Shown: piece by piece, positions 21,982-31,188 of the stretch
Layout: each line of letters opens with the position of its first letter
How positions within the stretch are numbered: position 1 is the stretch's first letter
From: Nitrosococcus halophilus Nc 4
GTDB taxonomy: Bacteria; Pseudomonadota; Gammaproteobacteria; Nitrosococcales; Nitrosococcaceae
Assembly: GCF_000024725.1 (NCBI RefSeq)
Contig: NC_013960.1
Coordinates: forward strand, 3,830,001-3,894,000
Length of the DNA: 64,000 nt
Direction: 5' to 3'
The notes under the pieces: generated by a model
Database searches by the model: none
The model's input: only the letters and a program-made list of their open reading frames with translations
What the model was told of the DNA's origin: nothing
Position numbers and translations under genes: made by a program

Positions 21982-22153
21982 GGAGCGAGCCGGTAGTGTT
22001 CCACAAACCCGTTTTTCCTCCCTGAAAAAAGGGTTTGATGCGCGCCCTCCCTGGCGCGCCCCCTGAGGGCATCCTCCGGATGTCCCGATTCGCTCCTGGC
22101 GAATCGGTGTGGGAACTTCCCTGTCCCCTGGCTCCACACTACCGGCTCGCTCC
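21982..22153. mobile_element. 172-bp inverted-repeat element (MITE-like) between aat and bpt
   Basis: Ends carry a perfect 18-bp inverted repeat: GGAGCGAGCCGGTAGTGT at 21982-21999 and its complement at 22136-22153. The inside holds further short palindromes (GGCGCGCC-type and GATTCG/CGAATC) and no coding capacity. It could fold into one branched RNA structure, so it may be a REP-like sequence, a non-autonomous transposon, or a structured leader for bpt-infA. No second copy was seen in this window, and flanking duplications are not clear. Confidence 0.65.
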
Positions 22154-22191
22154 AGGAATACTTCAAAACTTTCACTGAGATACTTATAGCG

Positions 22192-22911
22192 ATGGCCTCC
22201 CACTCAAACCTGGATTTTTACCTCTCCCCTCCCCATCCTTGCGGCTACCTACCCGGCCAAACGGCGACCAACCTCTTTGCTAATCCCAAAGTCGCCATGG
22301 ATATAACACGCTATAGCGCCCTAGCCCGTCTTGGCTTTCGTCGCAGTGGCCGCCTCGTGTATCGACCCCACTGCCCCCGTTGTTCTGCTTGCCTAGCTGT
22401 ACGGATTCCCGTAGATCAATTCCAACCCAATCGTAGTCAGCAACGCGCTTGGAAAATCAACCAGGATTTAAGTGCTATTTGCTGCCCGGTGGAATTTCGT
22501 GCAGAGCATTTTGATCTTTTTTATCGCTACCTTAAGGGCCGCCATGCCAAAGGTGGCATGGACAACTCAACGCCTGAAGATTATCTCAGTTTTATCGCGA
22601 GCGGCTGGAGCGAAACCTCCTTAATCGAGTTTCGTGATGCTAAAAATAACAAACTACTTGCTGTTGCAGTGACAGATACCCTCACCGATGGGATTTCAGC
22701 CGTCTATAGTTTCTTCGACCCTACCCTCAAAAGACGCAGTTTGGGTGTTTATATTATCCTCTGGGAAATCAATGAGGCCAAAAGGCTCAACTTACCTTAT
22801 GTCTACCTTGGCTACTGGATTAAAGCTTGCCAAAAAATGCAATATAAATCGGCTTTTCGCCCTTTAGAGGTTTATCAAAGCAAAAAGTGGAGCATTTTTG
22901 AAGAAACATGA
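22192..22911 (+). CDS. bpt: Aspartate/glutamate leucyltransferase (Bpt)
   Basis: Transfers Leu to proteins that begin with Asp or Glu. The 239-aa product shows the ATE-family cysteine segment with RLVYRPHCPRCSACLAVRIP (about 56-75), then KGRHAKGGMDNSTPEDYLSF and the GISAVYSFFDPTLKRRSLG acyltransferase core. The order aat-bpt-infA is conserved in many proteobacteria. Members have been annotated both as arginyl- and leucyl-transferases; the bacterial Bpt assignment is from family knowledge. Confidence 0.94.
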   Translation: MASHSNLDFYLSPPHPCGYLPGQTATNLFANPKVAMDITRYSALARLGFRRSGRLVYRPHCPRCSACLAVRIPVDQFQPNRSQQRAWKINQDLSAICCPVEFRAEHFDLFYRYLKGRHAKGGMDNSTPEDYLSFIASGWSETSLIEFRDAKNNKLLAVAVTDTLTDGISAVYSFFDPTLKRRSLGVYIILWEINEAKRLNLPYVYLGYWIKACQKMQYKSAFRPLEVYQSKKWSIFEET

Positions 22912-22963
22912 TAAAATTTAGCTATCTATTACCATCAACCCCAAGGAGGTCATTGGAAACTGC

Positions 22964-23182
22964 ATGGCAAAAGAAGAGAGCATCGAAATGGAAGGAACAG
23001 TGGTTGATACCCTGCCCAATACCATGTTCCGAGTAGAACTGGAAAACGGCCACATCATTACCGCCCATATCTCTGGCAAAATGCGCAAACACTATATTCG
23101 TATTCTTACCGGGGATAGAGTCACTGTCCAACTCACTCCCTATGACCTTAGCAAGGGTCGAATCGTTTATCGTTCCCGCTGA
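22964..23182 (+). CDS. infA: Translation initiation factor IF-1
   Basis: 72-aa OB-fold protein binding the ribosomal A site during initiation. It has the standard [20 protein letters not shown] start and ends with the [12 protein letters not shown] motif. An AAGGAGGT-like site lies about 15 bp upstream. It is the last gene of the aat-bpt-infA group. Confidence 0.98.
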   Translation: MAKEESIEMEGTVVDTLPNTMFRVELENGHIITAHISGKMRKHYIRILTGDRVTVQLTPYDLSKGRIVYRSR

Positions 23183-23326
23183 CGTCACTCTCCCCGCTTT
23201 CCCCCTCACCTCTCCTATAAACTTAAATAATGCCTTAGGCGATTATCTCATAACCTAAGTGGCCAGAGCCGACCAGGATTATCGCAACTTCACGACCCTT
23301 CAATTGGGTTGCCGCTTTTCCTAGGG

Positions 23327-23824
23327 CTAGTAGGTTCGCCGCATCTGCCATAGACTGACTCCCCCTAAGAATAAAAATGCCACTAAGGTCCATCCTGGTA
23401 TGGTCAACCCCAAAAAACTCCATTGGACTTCAGCACATTCACCAGAGCCCCGAAACACCAATTCCAAAGCTTCGGCTAAGGGAAAATTATCTAAAATAAA
23501 ACTTAGACCAGGACCACAGCTAGGGACCTGATCGGGGGGAAGGTTCTGTAACCAAACGTGGCGCCCAGACAGACCTACCCCCACTAAAGCAATAACCAAC
23601 CCTAGCCAGGCATAGACCTTCAATCCCCAACCTTTAGGGTTATGGACCGCCGCCACTAAAAACACTCCCCCAATAGCAAGTACCACCATGCGGGATAAGA
23701 TACAAAGAGGACAAGGCTCCAAACCCTCAACAAACTGGAAATAACCTGCTATCGCCAGCATTAAGGCACAGAGCAAAAAGCCGGAAAAAAATGTCCACCG
23801 AACGGAAAGCCCCATAAAACCCAC
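23327..23824 (-). CDS. dsbB: Disulfide bond formation protein DsbB
   Basis: Inner-membrane quinone reductase that reoxidises DsbA. Four hydrophobic helices are visible in 165 aa. The first periplasmic loop has the CPLC redox pair (Cys38, Cys41) and the second loop has Cys103 and Cys130, completing the electron path. It converges on infA. dsbA is not in the window. Confidence 0.94.
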   Translation of the reverse strand: MGFMGLSVRWTFFSGFLLCALMLAIAGYFQFVEGLEPCPLCILSRMVVLAIGGVFLVAAVHNPKGWGLKVYAWLGLVIALVGVGLSGRHVWLQNLPPDQVPSCGPGLSFILDNFPLAEALELVFRGSGECAEVQWSFLGLTIPGWTLVAFLFLGGVSLWQMRRTY

Positions 23825-24060
23825 TCCTTAAATTTCTCATCCTAATAAAAGTATCTATAAGTGAAAGCCCCTTCGTGCGCCCAGTACACACGACTTGTCG
23901 GCCTGTCGGGGTAGTTGAGCAACGCAAAACCGACCATAATTCTTCTCAAAATTTTTGCCAAGATACTTATCCCTCTTATAACACTTTACTCCCCCTCGAC
24001 TTTTGAGCCAAACTACAATGTATTTAGAGAAATAGGAAGACTGAAAATAGGAAAATTGAG

Positions 24061-24585
24061 ATGAATACACAGGATAGAGAAGATAAACTGTCCCGTGCTT
24101 ACCATAAAATGGTAAGCCGTGTGCGTTCTATGTTGGGCGAAGAAGAAAAGGCGAAACCCGAAGTCCCAAAGGGCATTGAGGCCGCCAAGCAAAAAGCGGT
24201 TGAATTAGGTGAATTGAGTCAGGAAGAAGCCGATCAGCTAGGCGATTACCTACGACGGGATCTAGAAGACGCGGCGAGATATTTGACCGATACTAGCAAA
24301 GCCCTCAGCGATTGGCTCATGCTCGATCTTGAGCTTATCGAAGAACAACTGCTAGATGCTTTTTCCCAAGTCGCTGATAAAACCCGGTTTGAACTGGCCC
24401 TCTGGGCAGAGCAAGCCCGCCATGCCCAGGATTACCACACGGGCGAGATCGTGGGTATCGGGACCTTTGCCTGCTTAAGCTGCGGTGAACGCCTCCATTT
24501 TCACAAAGCAGGCCGTCTCCCCCCCTGCCCCAAATGCCACCATACCCTCTTCAAGCGCCTAAAACGAACCAAGGAGAGCCAATAA
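24061..24585 (+). CDS. Zinc-ribbon protein of the YbeL/DUF1451 type
   Basis: 174-aa cytoplasmic protein. The N-terminal two thirds are helical and highly charged (LGELSQEEADQLGDYLRRD). The C-terminus has a zinc ribbon with FACLSCGERLHF and LPPCPKCHHTLF. This layout matches the DUF1451 family (E. coli YbeL). Function is unknown. A terminator-like hairpin follows. Confidence 0.8.
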   Translation: MNTQDREDKLSRAYHKMVSRVRSMLGEEEKAKPEVPKGIEAAKQKAVELGELSQEEADQLGDYLRRDLEDAARYLTDTSKALSDWLMLDLELIEEQLLDAFSQVADKTRFELALWAEQARHAQDYHTGEIVGIGTFACLSCGERLHFHKAGRLPPCPKCHHTLFKRLKRTKESQ

Positions 24586-24625
24586 TTTACTCCATCAGGA
24601 CTGACTCAAAAGACCCGAAGTCGTC

Positions 24626-24655
24626 ATACCCGCAAAGGTGGGTATCCAGTTTTTT
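24626..24655 (+). terminator. Rho-independent terminator after the DUF1451 gene
   Basis: Stem ATACCCGC/GTGGGTAT (one G-U pair) with loop AAAG, followed by CCAG and six T residues. Its core resembles the widespread proteobacterial repeat GTCATACCCGC...GGGTATCCAG, so it may be a repeat that also serves as terminator. Confidence 0.7.
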
Positions 24656-24730
24656 CAGGCAATGATTAGATTTTCACCTATGGGGGTATGGCAAACTGTG
24701 TAAGTCCTGCCCATGTTGAGTTACAGAGCC

Positions 24731-24754
24731 AAAAAGGGGCGCCGCAGCGCCCCC
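24731..24754 (-). terminator. Rho-independent terminator of the porin gene
   Basis: On the minus strand GGGGCGC pairs with GCGCCCC around a 4-nt loop, followed by TTTTT. It lies 23 bp after the porin stop codon. Confidence 0.88.
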
Positions 24755-24776
24755 TCAAACAGTAGGAATAATTTGC

Positions 24777-26123
24777 TTACCAGAAGAAATAACCGCCAAC
24801 ACCCACGACATTAGCTTCCTGTTCCTGGCCATCATGCCACTCATTTTCCACGCGGGAGTATTCGGCCACCAGCTTCAGGTTGGCATTAACGTCGTGATAG
24901 ACACCCACCACATAGGAACGCTGTTCCTCAATTCGCGCCCCGCTGGCGCCCACACAGGGACCGTTACCAGTACGGCAGTTGCTGTCGTTGGAAGTCTCAT
25001 CCGCTTCAGAGCGGCCATAGCTTGCCGCCACCTTGGTGCGATCCATAATGGTATAGCCTCCTTGCACCAACCACCCCTTGTTGTCACGCTTCTCCCCAGT
25101 TGCATCTAAAGAGTCCGCATCCAGGAGGAAGGAAGTGCCTAGACCTTCGCCATCGTAGTAGGAACCGGTGAGTTCAAAGCCCATAAACTGAACTTGGGTA
25201 CCCGCAGTCCAGCCCCAGACATCAATGTCATTACCCGTACCCTGGAGTTCAGAATTTTGATACATTCCAGAGCCCCAGATCTGATAGCTGCCATTATTGA
25301 AGGTGCCGGCATAGCTGATCTCGCCCTCGCCACGGGGAGTGTCAGTCTCGGTGACACAGTTCACACCGCTGGCGACAGGAACTACATCACCCGTCGCAGG
25401 ATTAACAGCGAACCCCTCACCGCAGATTTGGGAAGGGTCCACCCCTGCCAGGGAGACCTTGAAGCCCATCATATCGGGGCTGGTCCAGCGAATCTGGGAG
25501 TTGAAGTTCGGGTAGAGATAGCCATAACCAATCCGTCCCAGGGTAAACCCACCCCCGTGGACGTCGCCAGTGGCCCCCACACCAAACAGAGTTTGATCAG
25601 TCAGGATATTCTTGCCCATGAACAGGGATAAGGTCCGCCCCAAGAGGACCTGGCCAAAGGTCCCATCCACAGTAAAGAAGGCTTCCCGAAATTCAATATT
25701 GGAGCCTAAATCATCGGTGGAATCATTTCTTACTTTGCCGATACCCTGATGACCGAACCCCAATTCAGTACCGAGATCACTGTTCTTAGTATTGGCATTA
25801 TTGGTTTGGCCGGCAAAACTGACTCGGGCTCCCATATCCAAGCCATTCCAGGTGGGGGCCTTCACATTAAAGCTAAACAGGGCCGGCATCAGCCCGGTAC
25901 GGAAACGGCTGGAGTCTTCCTCCAGGGCGTTCATATTACCGCCAATTACACCATTAGGCCGAGCTTCTGGATCAGTCCACACATAGAACTGGTTGATATT
26001 ACCGTCAAAGCTGACTTCCCAACCGTTCTCCCCGCCCACTACGACAACGGCCCCCGCGGGCAGCGAAAGCCCCATGGCGGCGGCGGCAGCCACGGCAAGC
26101 TTGGTTTTCTTAAAGTTTTTCAT
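24777..26123 (-). CDS. Gram-negative outer membrane porin
   Basis: 448-aa precursor with a clear signal peptide (KLAVAAAAAMGLSLPAGA, cleavage near residue 25). The mature chain is a series of alternating beta strands with aromatic girdles (FDGNINQFYVWTD at the start; NLKLVAEYSRVENEW near the end) and finishes with a terminal aromatic residue (GGYFFW), the BAM recognition signature. Layout matches Gram-negative trimeric porins. Two cysteines near 235 and 257, and another pair near 383-392, may form surface-loop disulfides. It is monocistronic with its own terminator and is probably abundant; substrate preference cannot be read. Confidence 0.9.
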   Translation of the reverse strand: MKNFKKTKLAVAAAAAMGLSLPAGAVVVVGGENGWEVSFDGNINQFYVWTDPEARPNGVIGGNMNALEEDSSRFRTGLMPALFSFNVKAPTWNGLDMGARVSFAGQTNNANTKNSDLGTELGFGHQGIGKVRNDSTDDLGSNIEFREAFFTVDGTFGQVLLGRTLSLFMGKNILTDQTLFGVGATGDVHGGGFTLGRIGYGYLYPNFNSQIRWTSPDMMGFKVSLAGVDPSQICGEGFAVNPATGDVVPVASGVNCVTETDTPRGEGEISYAGTFNNGSYQIWGSGMYQNSELQGTGNDIDVWGWTAGTQVQFMGFELTGSYYDGEGLGTSFLLDADSLDATGEKRDNKGWLVQGGYTIMDRTKVAASYGRSEADETSNDSNCRTGNGPCVGASGARIEEQRSYVVGVYHDVNANLKLVAEYSRVENEWHDGQEQEANVVGVGGYFFW

Positions 26124-26639
26124 AAATACCCCCTTCTCAGTAGAAGCTGATTATCACCATTACTCTAAACCCTGCGGTCTGAGGTGCTTGTGGCATTCTA
26201 GCCACTTTAAAAGTGATTGCAAGGCTTTTTTACAACAATATTATTGAACCCTAGCCATCATTATTGCCCTTACCTATCGACAGGGCCATCTTGATCTTTA
26301 AATTTTCTTTATCTCAATAGCTTGTTTCAATAGTCAAAGAATCTTCTTTAAGTTTTATACCATAGAGAACTTTTAATCAATATTCAATTGTGTCTAATTT
26401 TATTTGATTATTTTTCAATAGGTTGTGAATTACCCTGGAACAATAGCTTTTCCTTTATGGCATACCCTCTTAGCATTTTTACTGTATTATTTTTACAACA
26501 ATCTTGCCTCCACCATTGGAGAAGAAGGAAGGGCATGCTAAATTTGAGGCAGGAGGGCCTTGCCACTCACCCTCTCTAAACAAGGCCTCGAAGCTTATGC
26601 TGAGGCACTCAAATTGACTTGCCAACAAGGTACGATGTG
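26124..26639. other. Intergenic region between porin and the Uma2 pseudogene
   Basis: 516 bp, strongly AT-rich next to the porin (its promoter side). The last about 100 bp contain short coding-like fragments that end in TGATG at the Uma2 start, suggestive of a lost upstream partner gene, but no family can be named. Confidence 0.35.
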
Positions 26640-27201
26640 ATGACATCCCAAGCCCGGATACGCTTCTTAAGTCCTGAAGAATACTTAGCAGGCGAGCTAC
26701 GAAACCACGTCCGCCACGAGTACATTGCTGGACGAGTCTTTGCCATGGTAGGAGCAAGCCAAAGACACAGCCTTATCGCCGGGAACATCCATTTTGCCCT
26801 TCGCAGCCACCTGCGGGGAGATCCTTGCAGGGCTTTCATCTCGGATATGAAGGTCCGTATTGGGAGCGCGGATTCGTTCTATTATCCCGATGTGGTGGTC
26901 AGTTGCGCCCCTGACGATAGGGAACCCTACATACGCATATTTAACGCAGCCCTGCCTCATCGCCGAAGTCCTGTCCCCAGCGACAGAGGCCACCGACCGG
27001 CGGGAGAAACTGCTGGCCTACCAGCAATTGCCTAGTCTTAAGGAATATTTATTGGTTTCCCAAGAGCAACCAAAGGTGGAACTCTATCGGCGCCGCGATG
27101 AAGAGGAATGGTGGCTAGAGACCTATGAGGCGGGTGAAACCATACTATTGAAATCTTTGAACATGGCATTGCCCTTGGCAGTGGTCTATGAAGACCTGTG
27201 A
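26640..27201 (+). pseudogene. Uma2-family putative restriction endonuclease, frameshifted
   Basis: Reads in one frame from MTSQARIRFLSPEEYLAGE through HEYIAGRVFAMVGAS, RHSLIAGNIHFALRSHLRG and FYYPDVVVSCAPDD. It then continues in the next frame with PCLIAEVLSPATEATDRREK and LPSLKEYLLVSQEQPKVELY to a stop at 27201. The joint is near 26930-26950. The joined product has the Uma2 (DUF820) order with PD-(D/E)xK-like acids (YPDVVV, then AEVLSP and EYLLV). Single-base change or assembly error are both possible. The family's biological role is unsettled. Confidence 0.85.
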
Positions 27202-27203
27202 AA

Positions 27204-27713
27204 TCACCGCCGGGCGCGGAAAAAGGCGGATAGAATCGCTCCACAGGGTTCTGCCAGAATACCCCCTTGGCATTGGACCTGATGGTTGAGACGGTCGCCG
27301 GGAAGAATGCTCAATACGCTCCCTGCTGCCCCCCCTTTAGGATCAAAGGCCCCAAAAACCACCCGTTGAATTCTAGCCTGGATGATGGCGCCAGCACACA
27401 TGGCGCAGGGCTCCAAAGTGACATAGAGGGTGGTGCCCACTAAACGGTAGTTGCCAAGCTGCTGACTAGCCGCGCGAATGGCCTGGATCTCAGCATGGGC
27501 GGTAGGATCCTTGGCGGTAATAGGGCAATTCCAACCCTCGGCAACCATTTCCCCTTCCTGCACCAACACCGCCCCCACCGGGACTTCTCCCCTTTCTTCA
27601 GCATGCCGCGCAAGAACCAAGGCATGGTGCATCCATTCTATGTCCCCGTTCATGGGAAGGAGTATTTCAGAAGAAACTTGCTGGCATATTGGCGTTGACT
27701 CCGTCGTAGACAT
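27204..27713 (-). CDS. tadA: tRNA-specific adenosine deaminase TadA
   Basis: Deaminates A34 to inosine in tRNA-Arg(ACG). The zinc-site motifs are exact: HAE at 73-75 and PCAMC with Cys103 and Cys106. The core begins at EWMHHALVLARHAEERGEVPVGAV. The first ATG at 27713 gives 169 aa; an internal ATG at 27653 would give 149 aa, closer to many family members, so the start is uncertain. The gene marks one edge of the accessory island; tadA and guaA are neighbours in several gammaproteobacteria. Confidence 0.94.
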   Translation of the reverse strand: MSTTESTPICQQVSSEILLPMNGDIEWMHHALVLARHAEERGEVPVGAVLVQEGEMVAEGWNCPITAKDPTAHAEIQAIRAASQQLGNYRLVGTTLYVTLEPCAMCAGAIIQARIQRVVFGAFDPKGGAAGSVLSILPGDRLNHQVQCQGGILAEPCGAILSAFFRARR

Positions 27714-27805
27714 CCTGATTCGCTTTCTTCTTGGTACTCATCACAACACACTCTCCTTATTTTATCCTTAAGATGACTTGAATTCGTGTGTCCGGAATAG
27801 TCTAG

Positions 27806-28621
27806 TCACTTCACCGTCAACACCGACGCCGCTAGAGCGGTCTTACTCGACTCTGGTGTGCGTTTAACGTCTGGCTTGAGCGTGTCCCGACGGTACTGAT
27901 TTAAATTGATCGCGGCATTGGGATCGCGGTCTATGGTCAATCCGCAATCACACGCCAACGCTCTATCTGCCAGCGTGATGTCATGAATTTGGCCGCAACC
28001 TGAGCACATCTTGCTGGAGGGAAAAACCTATGATTGGCTGGAATAACCTCACCGTCCGAGGTCACGGCCAGTGATTGAATACCCAAATCAACGCCCACAG
28101 AAGGCGCTCTGTTTTGGCTATAGTCTTTGTAGTGCTCAGTGTCTACCAAAATAGAGGCGAAGTATTTGCCCGCTCGCTTGCTGATAGTCACTTGCTTAGG
28201 CGTTCCCTCAAAGCGCAACCGCTGGCGCATTGGGATAAGAGTGCTCAGCTTTTCGATTCTCAGCTTGCGGCCCCTGACCTCAAATTTAGTCCGCTCACGT
28301 AGGGCAAAACTATCATTCACGTCCTTTTTCTTGAAACTAGGAAAACCGGGCCTCTCTCCCTTCTTCACCCGACTAAAAAAGTGCTTGAAGGCATGCTCTA
28401 GGTCATCAATGGCGTTGCGCGTCACTCGGCTTGAGATTTCCTCATACCACGGGTGTTCGGGCCGGATAACCTGGATATAGTGCTGATAGGCAGACGATTG
28501 GCTCCATTTATTTTCGCTCCAGCAATTTATTATAGCAATGGCGCTTAGACCCGCACGCCTTATCTAAGTACGTGGCCTGGCTCACGGTGGGCCTTAACTC
28601 AATCTTGTGCGCTAGGAGCAT
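27806..28621 (-). pseudogene. tnpB: Decayed IS200/IS605-type tnpB (OrfB)
   Basis: RNA-guided nuclease gene of an IS200/IS605 relative, now in three frames. The N-terminus reads MLLAHKIELRPTVSQATYLD and KACGSKRHCYNKLLERK before a stop near 28510. The middle reads SRVTRNAIDDLEHAFKHFF through the RuvC-like VGVDLGIQSLAVTSDGEVI. After a frame change near 28000 the zinc finger appears: CSGCG ... CDCGLTIDRDPNAAINL, including the last catalytic Asp. Key motifs remain but the frame is broken at least twice. No tnpA is present, so this is a tnpB-only remnant. Confidence 0.88.
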
Positions 28622-28678
28622 CTTGGTAAGATAATGTCCGTCAAAAATAATCAGTTTATACGCCTATCATAAACCAAA

Positions 28679-28843
28679 ATGAAGCGCACAAGCATTTGTA
28701 ATCCTGAAGAACTCATAAACTGGCTCAAAGCCATATCGCAAGGGTGGACGCTTACAGCAATGGTTAGGGAAGCGTTCATCTTTTTCCTTGAGCACCATGA
28801 GAAAAAAATTAAATTTTGGCAGGTTTTCATAAATTACAGCTAA
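28679..28843 (+). CDS. Small ribbon-helix-helix-like ORF divergent from tnpB
   Basis: 54 aa, beginning MKRTSICNPEELINWLKAIS and continuing TLTAMVREAFIFFLEHHEKK. The start strand followed by two helices resembles CopG/RHH repressors (MKRTSI.LPEEL...VREA..). It is transcribed away from the tnpB remnant with a 57-bp gap. RHH-like ORFs next to tnpB occur elsewhere, but this assignment is by pattern only; the gene may be decayed with the element. Confidence 0.4.
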   Translation: MKRTSICNPEELINWLKAISQGWTLTAMVREAFIFFLEHHEKKIKFWQVFINYS

Positions 28844-28874
28844 CTGTTACCCACCCATGGAGAAATGATCGCCC

Positions 28875-29375
28875 ATGCACTGTCCCTTGTGCCGCCACGA
28901 GTGCACCGTTTTCTATCACCAGGACCCGCGTCGGCCCTACCGTCAATGCAACCGTTGCCGGTTGGTGTTCGTGCCGCCCACCTACCGCTTGTCGCCGACA
29001 GCCGAGAAGGCACAGTACGATTTGCATGACAACGACCCAGGCGACCCGGCATATCGCCGATTTCTGTCGCGGCTGTTCAAATCCGTGTGTGCGAGGGTAG
29101 CCCCGCCGGCACGGGGACTGGATTTCGGCAGCGGACCAGGGCCAACCCTGTCGTTGATGTTTACCGAGGCGGGTTATGGTATGGCGATCTACGACCCCTT
29201 CTACGCTCCGGACCCTGCGGCGTTGCGGCAAACTTACGACTTCGTCACCGCCAGTGAGGTGGCCGAGCATCTGTATGCGCCGGGCGAAGTGTTCACGCAG
29301 CTATTGCAACACTCAAAATTTGGCCCGATCTGGTTTTTGATGATAAGCTTATGCGGGTTTTTTGACCAGAAATGA
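28875..29375 (+). pseudogene. 3'-truncated class I SAM-dependent methyltransferase
   Basis: The N-terminus carries a small zinc ribbon (CPLCRHEC ... CNRC, residues 3-27), then a Rossmann core with GLDFGSGPGPTLSLMFTEAGY (motif I, about 75-95) and DFVTASEVAEHLYAPGEVF. Homology-like sequence ends at about residue 144, and the last 22 residues (HSKFGPIWFLMISLCGFFDQ) do not fit the fold. The C-terminal third is missing, so it is probably inactive. An insertion or deletion near 29310 caused the break. Confidence 0.7.
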
Positions 29376-29872
29376 ATGACTAGGAATGGCGCCCGCCGTT
29401 CCGGACCCCGGCGTCTTCGTCGGTAAATACGGTCTCACGCTTCCCGGCCATGCGGTTGCCCGGCCGGTCGAATAAGGGCACGTCTTTCCCGCTACGCGAC
29501 TCCGGTCGTTTCGCCTGTGGACAGGAGTGCAGGCTTAAAGCCTAGCTCCCATCCAATGATCGGCGTGATCGACCGGCCACGCAGCCAGACGTTCGGTGCG
29601 CCAACCGGGTGCCACAATAACGGATGCACGCGGACCGGCCCGATACCACCACCCTTGACGATACATGGCAGGCATTGCTGGAAAGCCCGACGGTGGGCCT
29701 TGCGGTGTGTGATCTGCAGTGCGTCATTCAACATGCCAATCCCACCTTCGCCATGCTCAAAAATCCTTGAGTGAATCGACTACGATGCGGACGCAATCCG
29801 AGGTGCATGCCGACTAATCGACCCCTACGCCGCCACGTGATTCTGCATCAAAACGTACATACGGTACTGCGC
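29376..29872. other. Scrambled high-GC stretch with gene fragments
   Basis: About 500 bp between the truncated methyltransferase and the broken AbiE-linked gene. Apart from a PAS-like fragment (29624-29770) there is no supported gene. Base composition is clearly higher in GC than the core genes nearby, consistent with assorted transferred pieces. Confidence 0.4.
29624..29770 (+). pseudogene. Fragment resembling the start of a PAS domain
   Basis: A 48-codon reading frame whose product includes WQALLESPTVGLAVCDL followed by QHANPTFAML, the spacing of an N-terminal PAS domain (hydrophobic strand, D-x-x-x-x-I, then ANPxF). It stops after 48 residues. Probably debris of a sensor protein, not a functional gene. 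Confidence 0.35.
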
Positions 29873-31188
29873 CTAATTGGATGGAGGACGCATACGCATC
29901 CGTCCGTGCAAAGCGCTTCTAACGAACTGCATTGACCCACTATTATTCGACTCGATAAGTTTCCAGATCTGATCCACGACACCGTCAATGTCGTTCAACT
30001 CGGATGCAGCGGCCATCGCCAGATCATAGGCCTCCACCACGTCGGTGCCGGTCACTTCATAGCCCCAGCCCTCACTCAAGCCATCGCAGTTCCCAAGGCG
30101 AACGCCGGTTGTGTATCGAGATGATCCCGTGCGGCACGGGTGAGTGTCTTCGGATCGCAGAGACTCTTGTGCGCCAGCTCCAGGGCAAGATCGTACAACT
30201 TGATACCAATTTCATGTAATTTTGCATTCTATAGATTCAGTCTAAACAACCACTTGAAGCCTCAATAAATTGCATTCTTTAACTAAATTGGTATGAGATC
30301 CTTCGCCGTTGCAAACCATTTGCCCTCTTCGCCTGCGGTGGTGGCGATGAGATCGGTGAGGATCGCCATCTTGTCCTTCATCGGGTAGCGCTTCGCCACG
30401 GCGCGAAACCGCGCCAGATATGACGTGCCAGTCGCGGCGCACAGACCGTAGCGCCGATAGGCCTCCTCATGCAGCCCGGAGGAGATCAGGATCTCTTCGC
30501 ATGCCCGATCGATGGCGCCGTCCGGTTGATTCAAGCCGCGCGAGGCCTCGGCGTACTGGACGGCCTCCGCCTTTTTGCCCATGGCGAGCAGCGCCTGCAC
30601 GCCATAGCGGCGGTAGTGCCAGAACAGGTAACTCGGCAATTCCAACAGATCAAGCACCTCCTGGTGGCGACCGGCGGCCATCAGACAGGAGAGGCAGGCG
30701 GTGGAACCCTTGAAATAGGCCCCTGATCGTGGATCGGACCAACACGCCCGGAGCGTCGGGCACAGCATGTCGGCCCAACGGTTCGTGCGATCGGTGGACA
30801 CACAGATTTCACCCCAGCGATCGGCAACGGGAGCGAGATAATCGACGCCGTCCTCCTCGATGGCCTTCCACAACCTGTCCATCCACTGGTTGCGTACTGC
30901 ATCTTCTGCGGGTGCTACGATGATGATTGGAATCAGCACATCCAGCGCATTCGCCACCGCCGACCCGAGCGCACCGCTGGAACTGTCCACATGCTCCAGC
31001 GCTGGCCATAGCCGCTCCATCAGCCGCACCGCGCCCTCGACGCTCTGTACCGCATCCGCCTTCTTGGAAACCTTCTTGATCTCGGAAACCGCCTCGCGGA
31101 TGCGCTGACAGGCGAGTCTCGATCCGCGCCAACCGAAGGCGCGGGCACGGAAGCGGTTTGGGAATTGCCATTTACGTGTTGCCGGCAT
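29873..31188 (-). pseudogene. Third gene of the AbiE locus, split by a 92-bp element and frameshifted
   Basis: ATG at 31188 (MPATRKWQFPNRFRARAFGW) overlaps the end of abiEii by 17 bp, so it was translated in the same operon. The first 302 codons are open and helical, tetratricopeptide-like in feel (RYGVQALLAMGKKAEAVQYA, EEILISSGLHEEAYRRYGL). At FATAKDL the 92-bp inverted-repeat element (30203-30294) supplies a stop. Beyond it the same protein resumes (KLYDLALELAHKSLCDPKTL), then changes frame near 30085 to SEGWGYEVTGTDVVEAYDLA. The family resembles a large uncharacterised group (possibly DUF6880, from memory). Function unknown. Confidence 0.75.
30203..30294. mobile_element. 92-bp inverted-repeat element, copy 1
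   Basis: Terminal inverted repeats ATACCAATTT and AAATTGGTAT. Same length as the copies at 32998 and 38587, differing from copy 3 at roughly ten positions by eye. It interrupts a coding sequence (29873-31188), showing that it moves. No coding capacity, so it would need a transposase in trans. Confidence 0.9.

Noticed and set aside
28827-29270. 147-aa minus-strand open frame over the methyltransferase fragment
   Set aside because: Shadow; the plus strand shows zinc ribbon and SAM motif.
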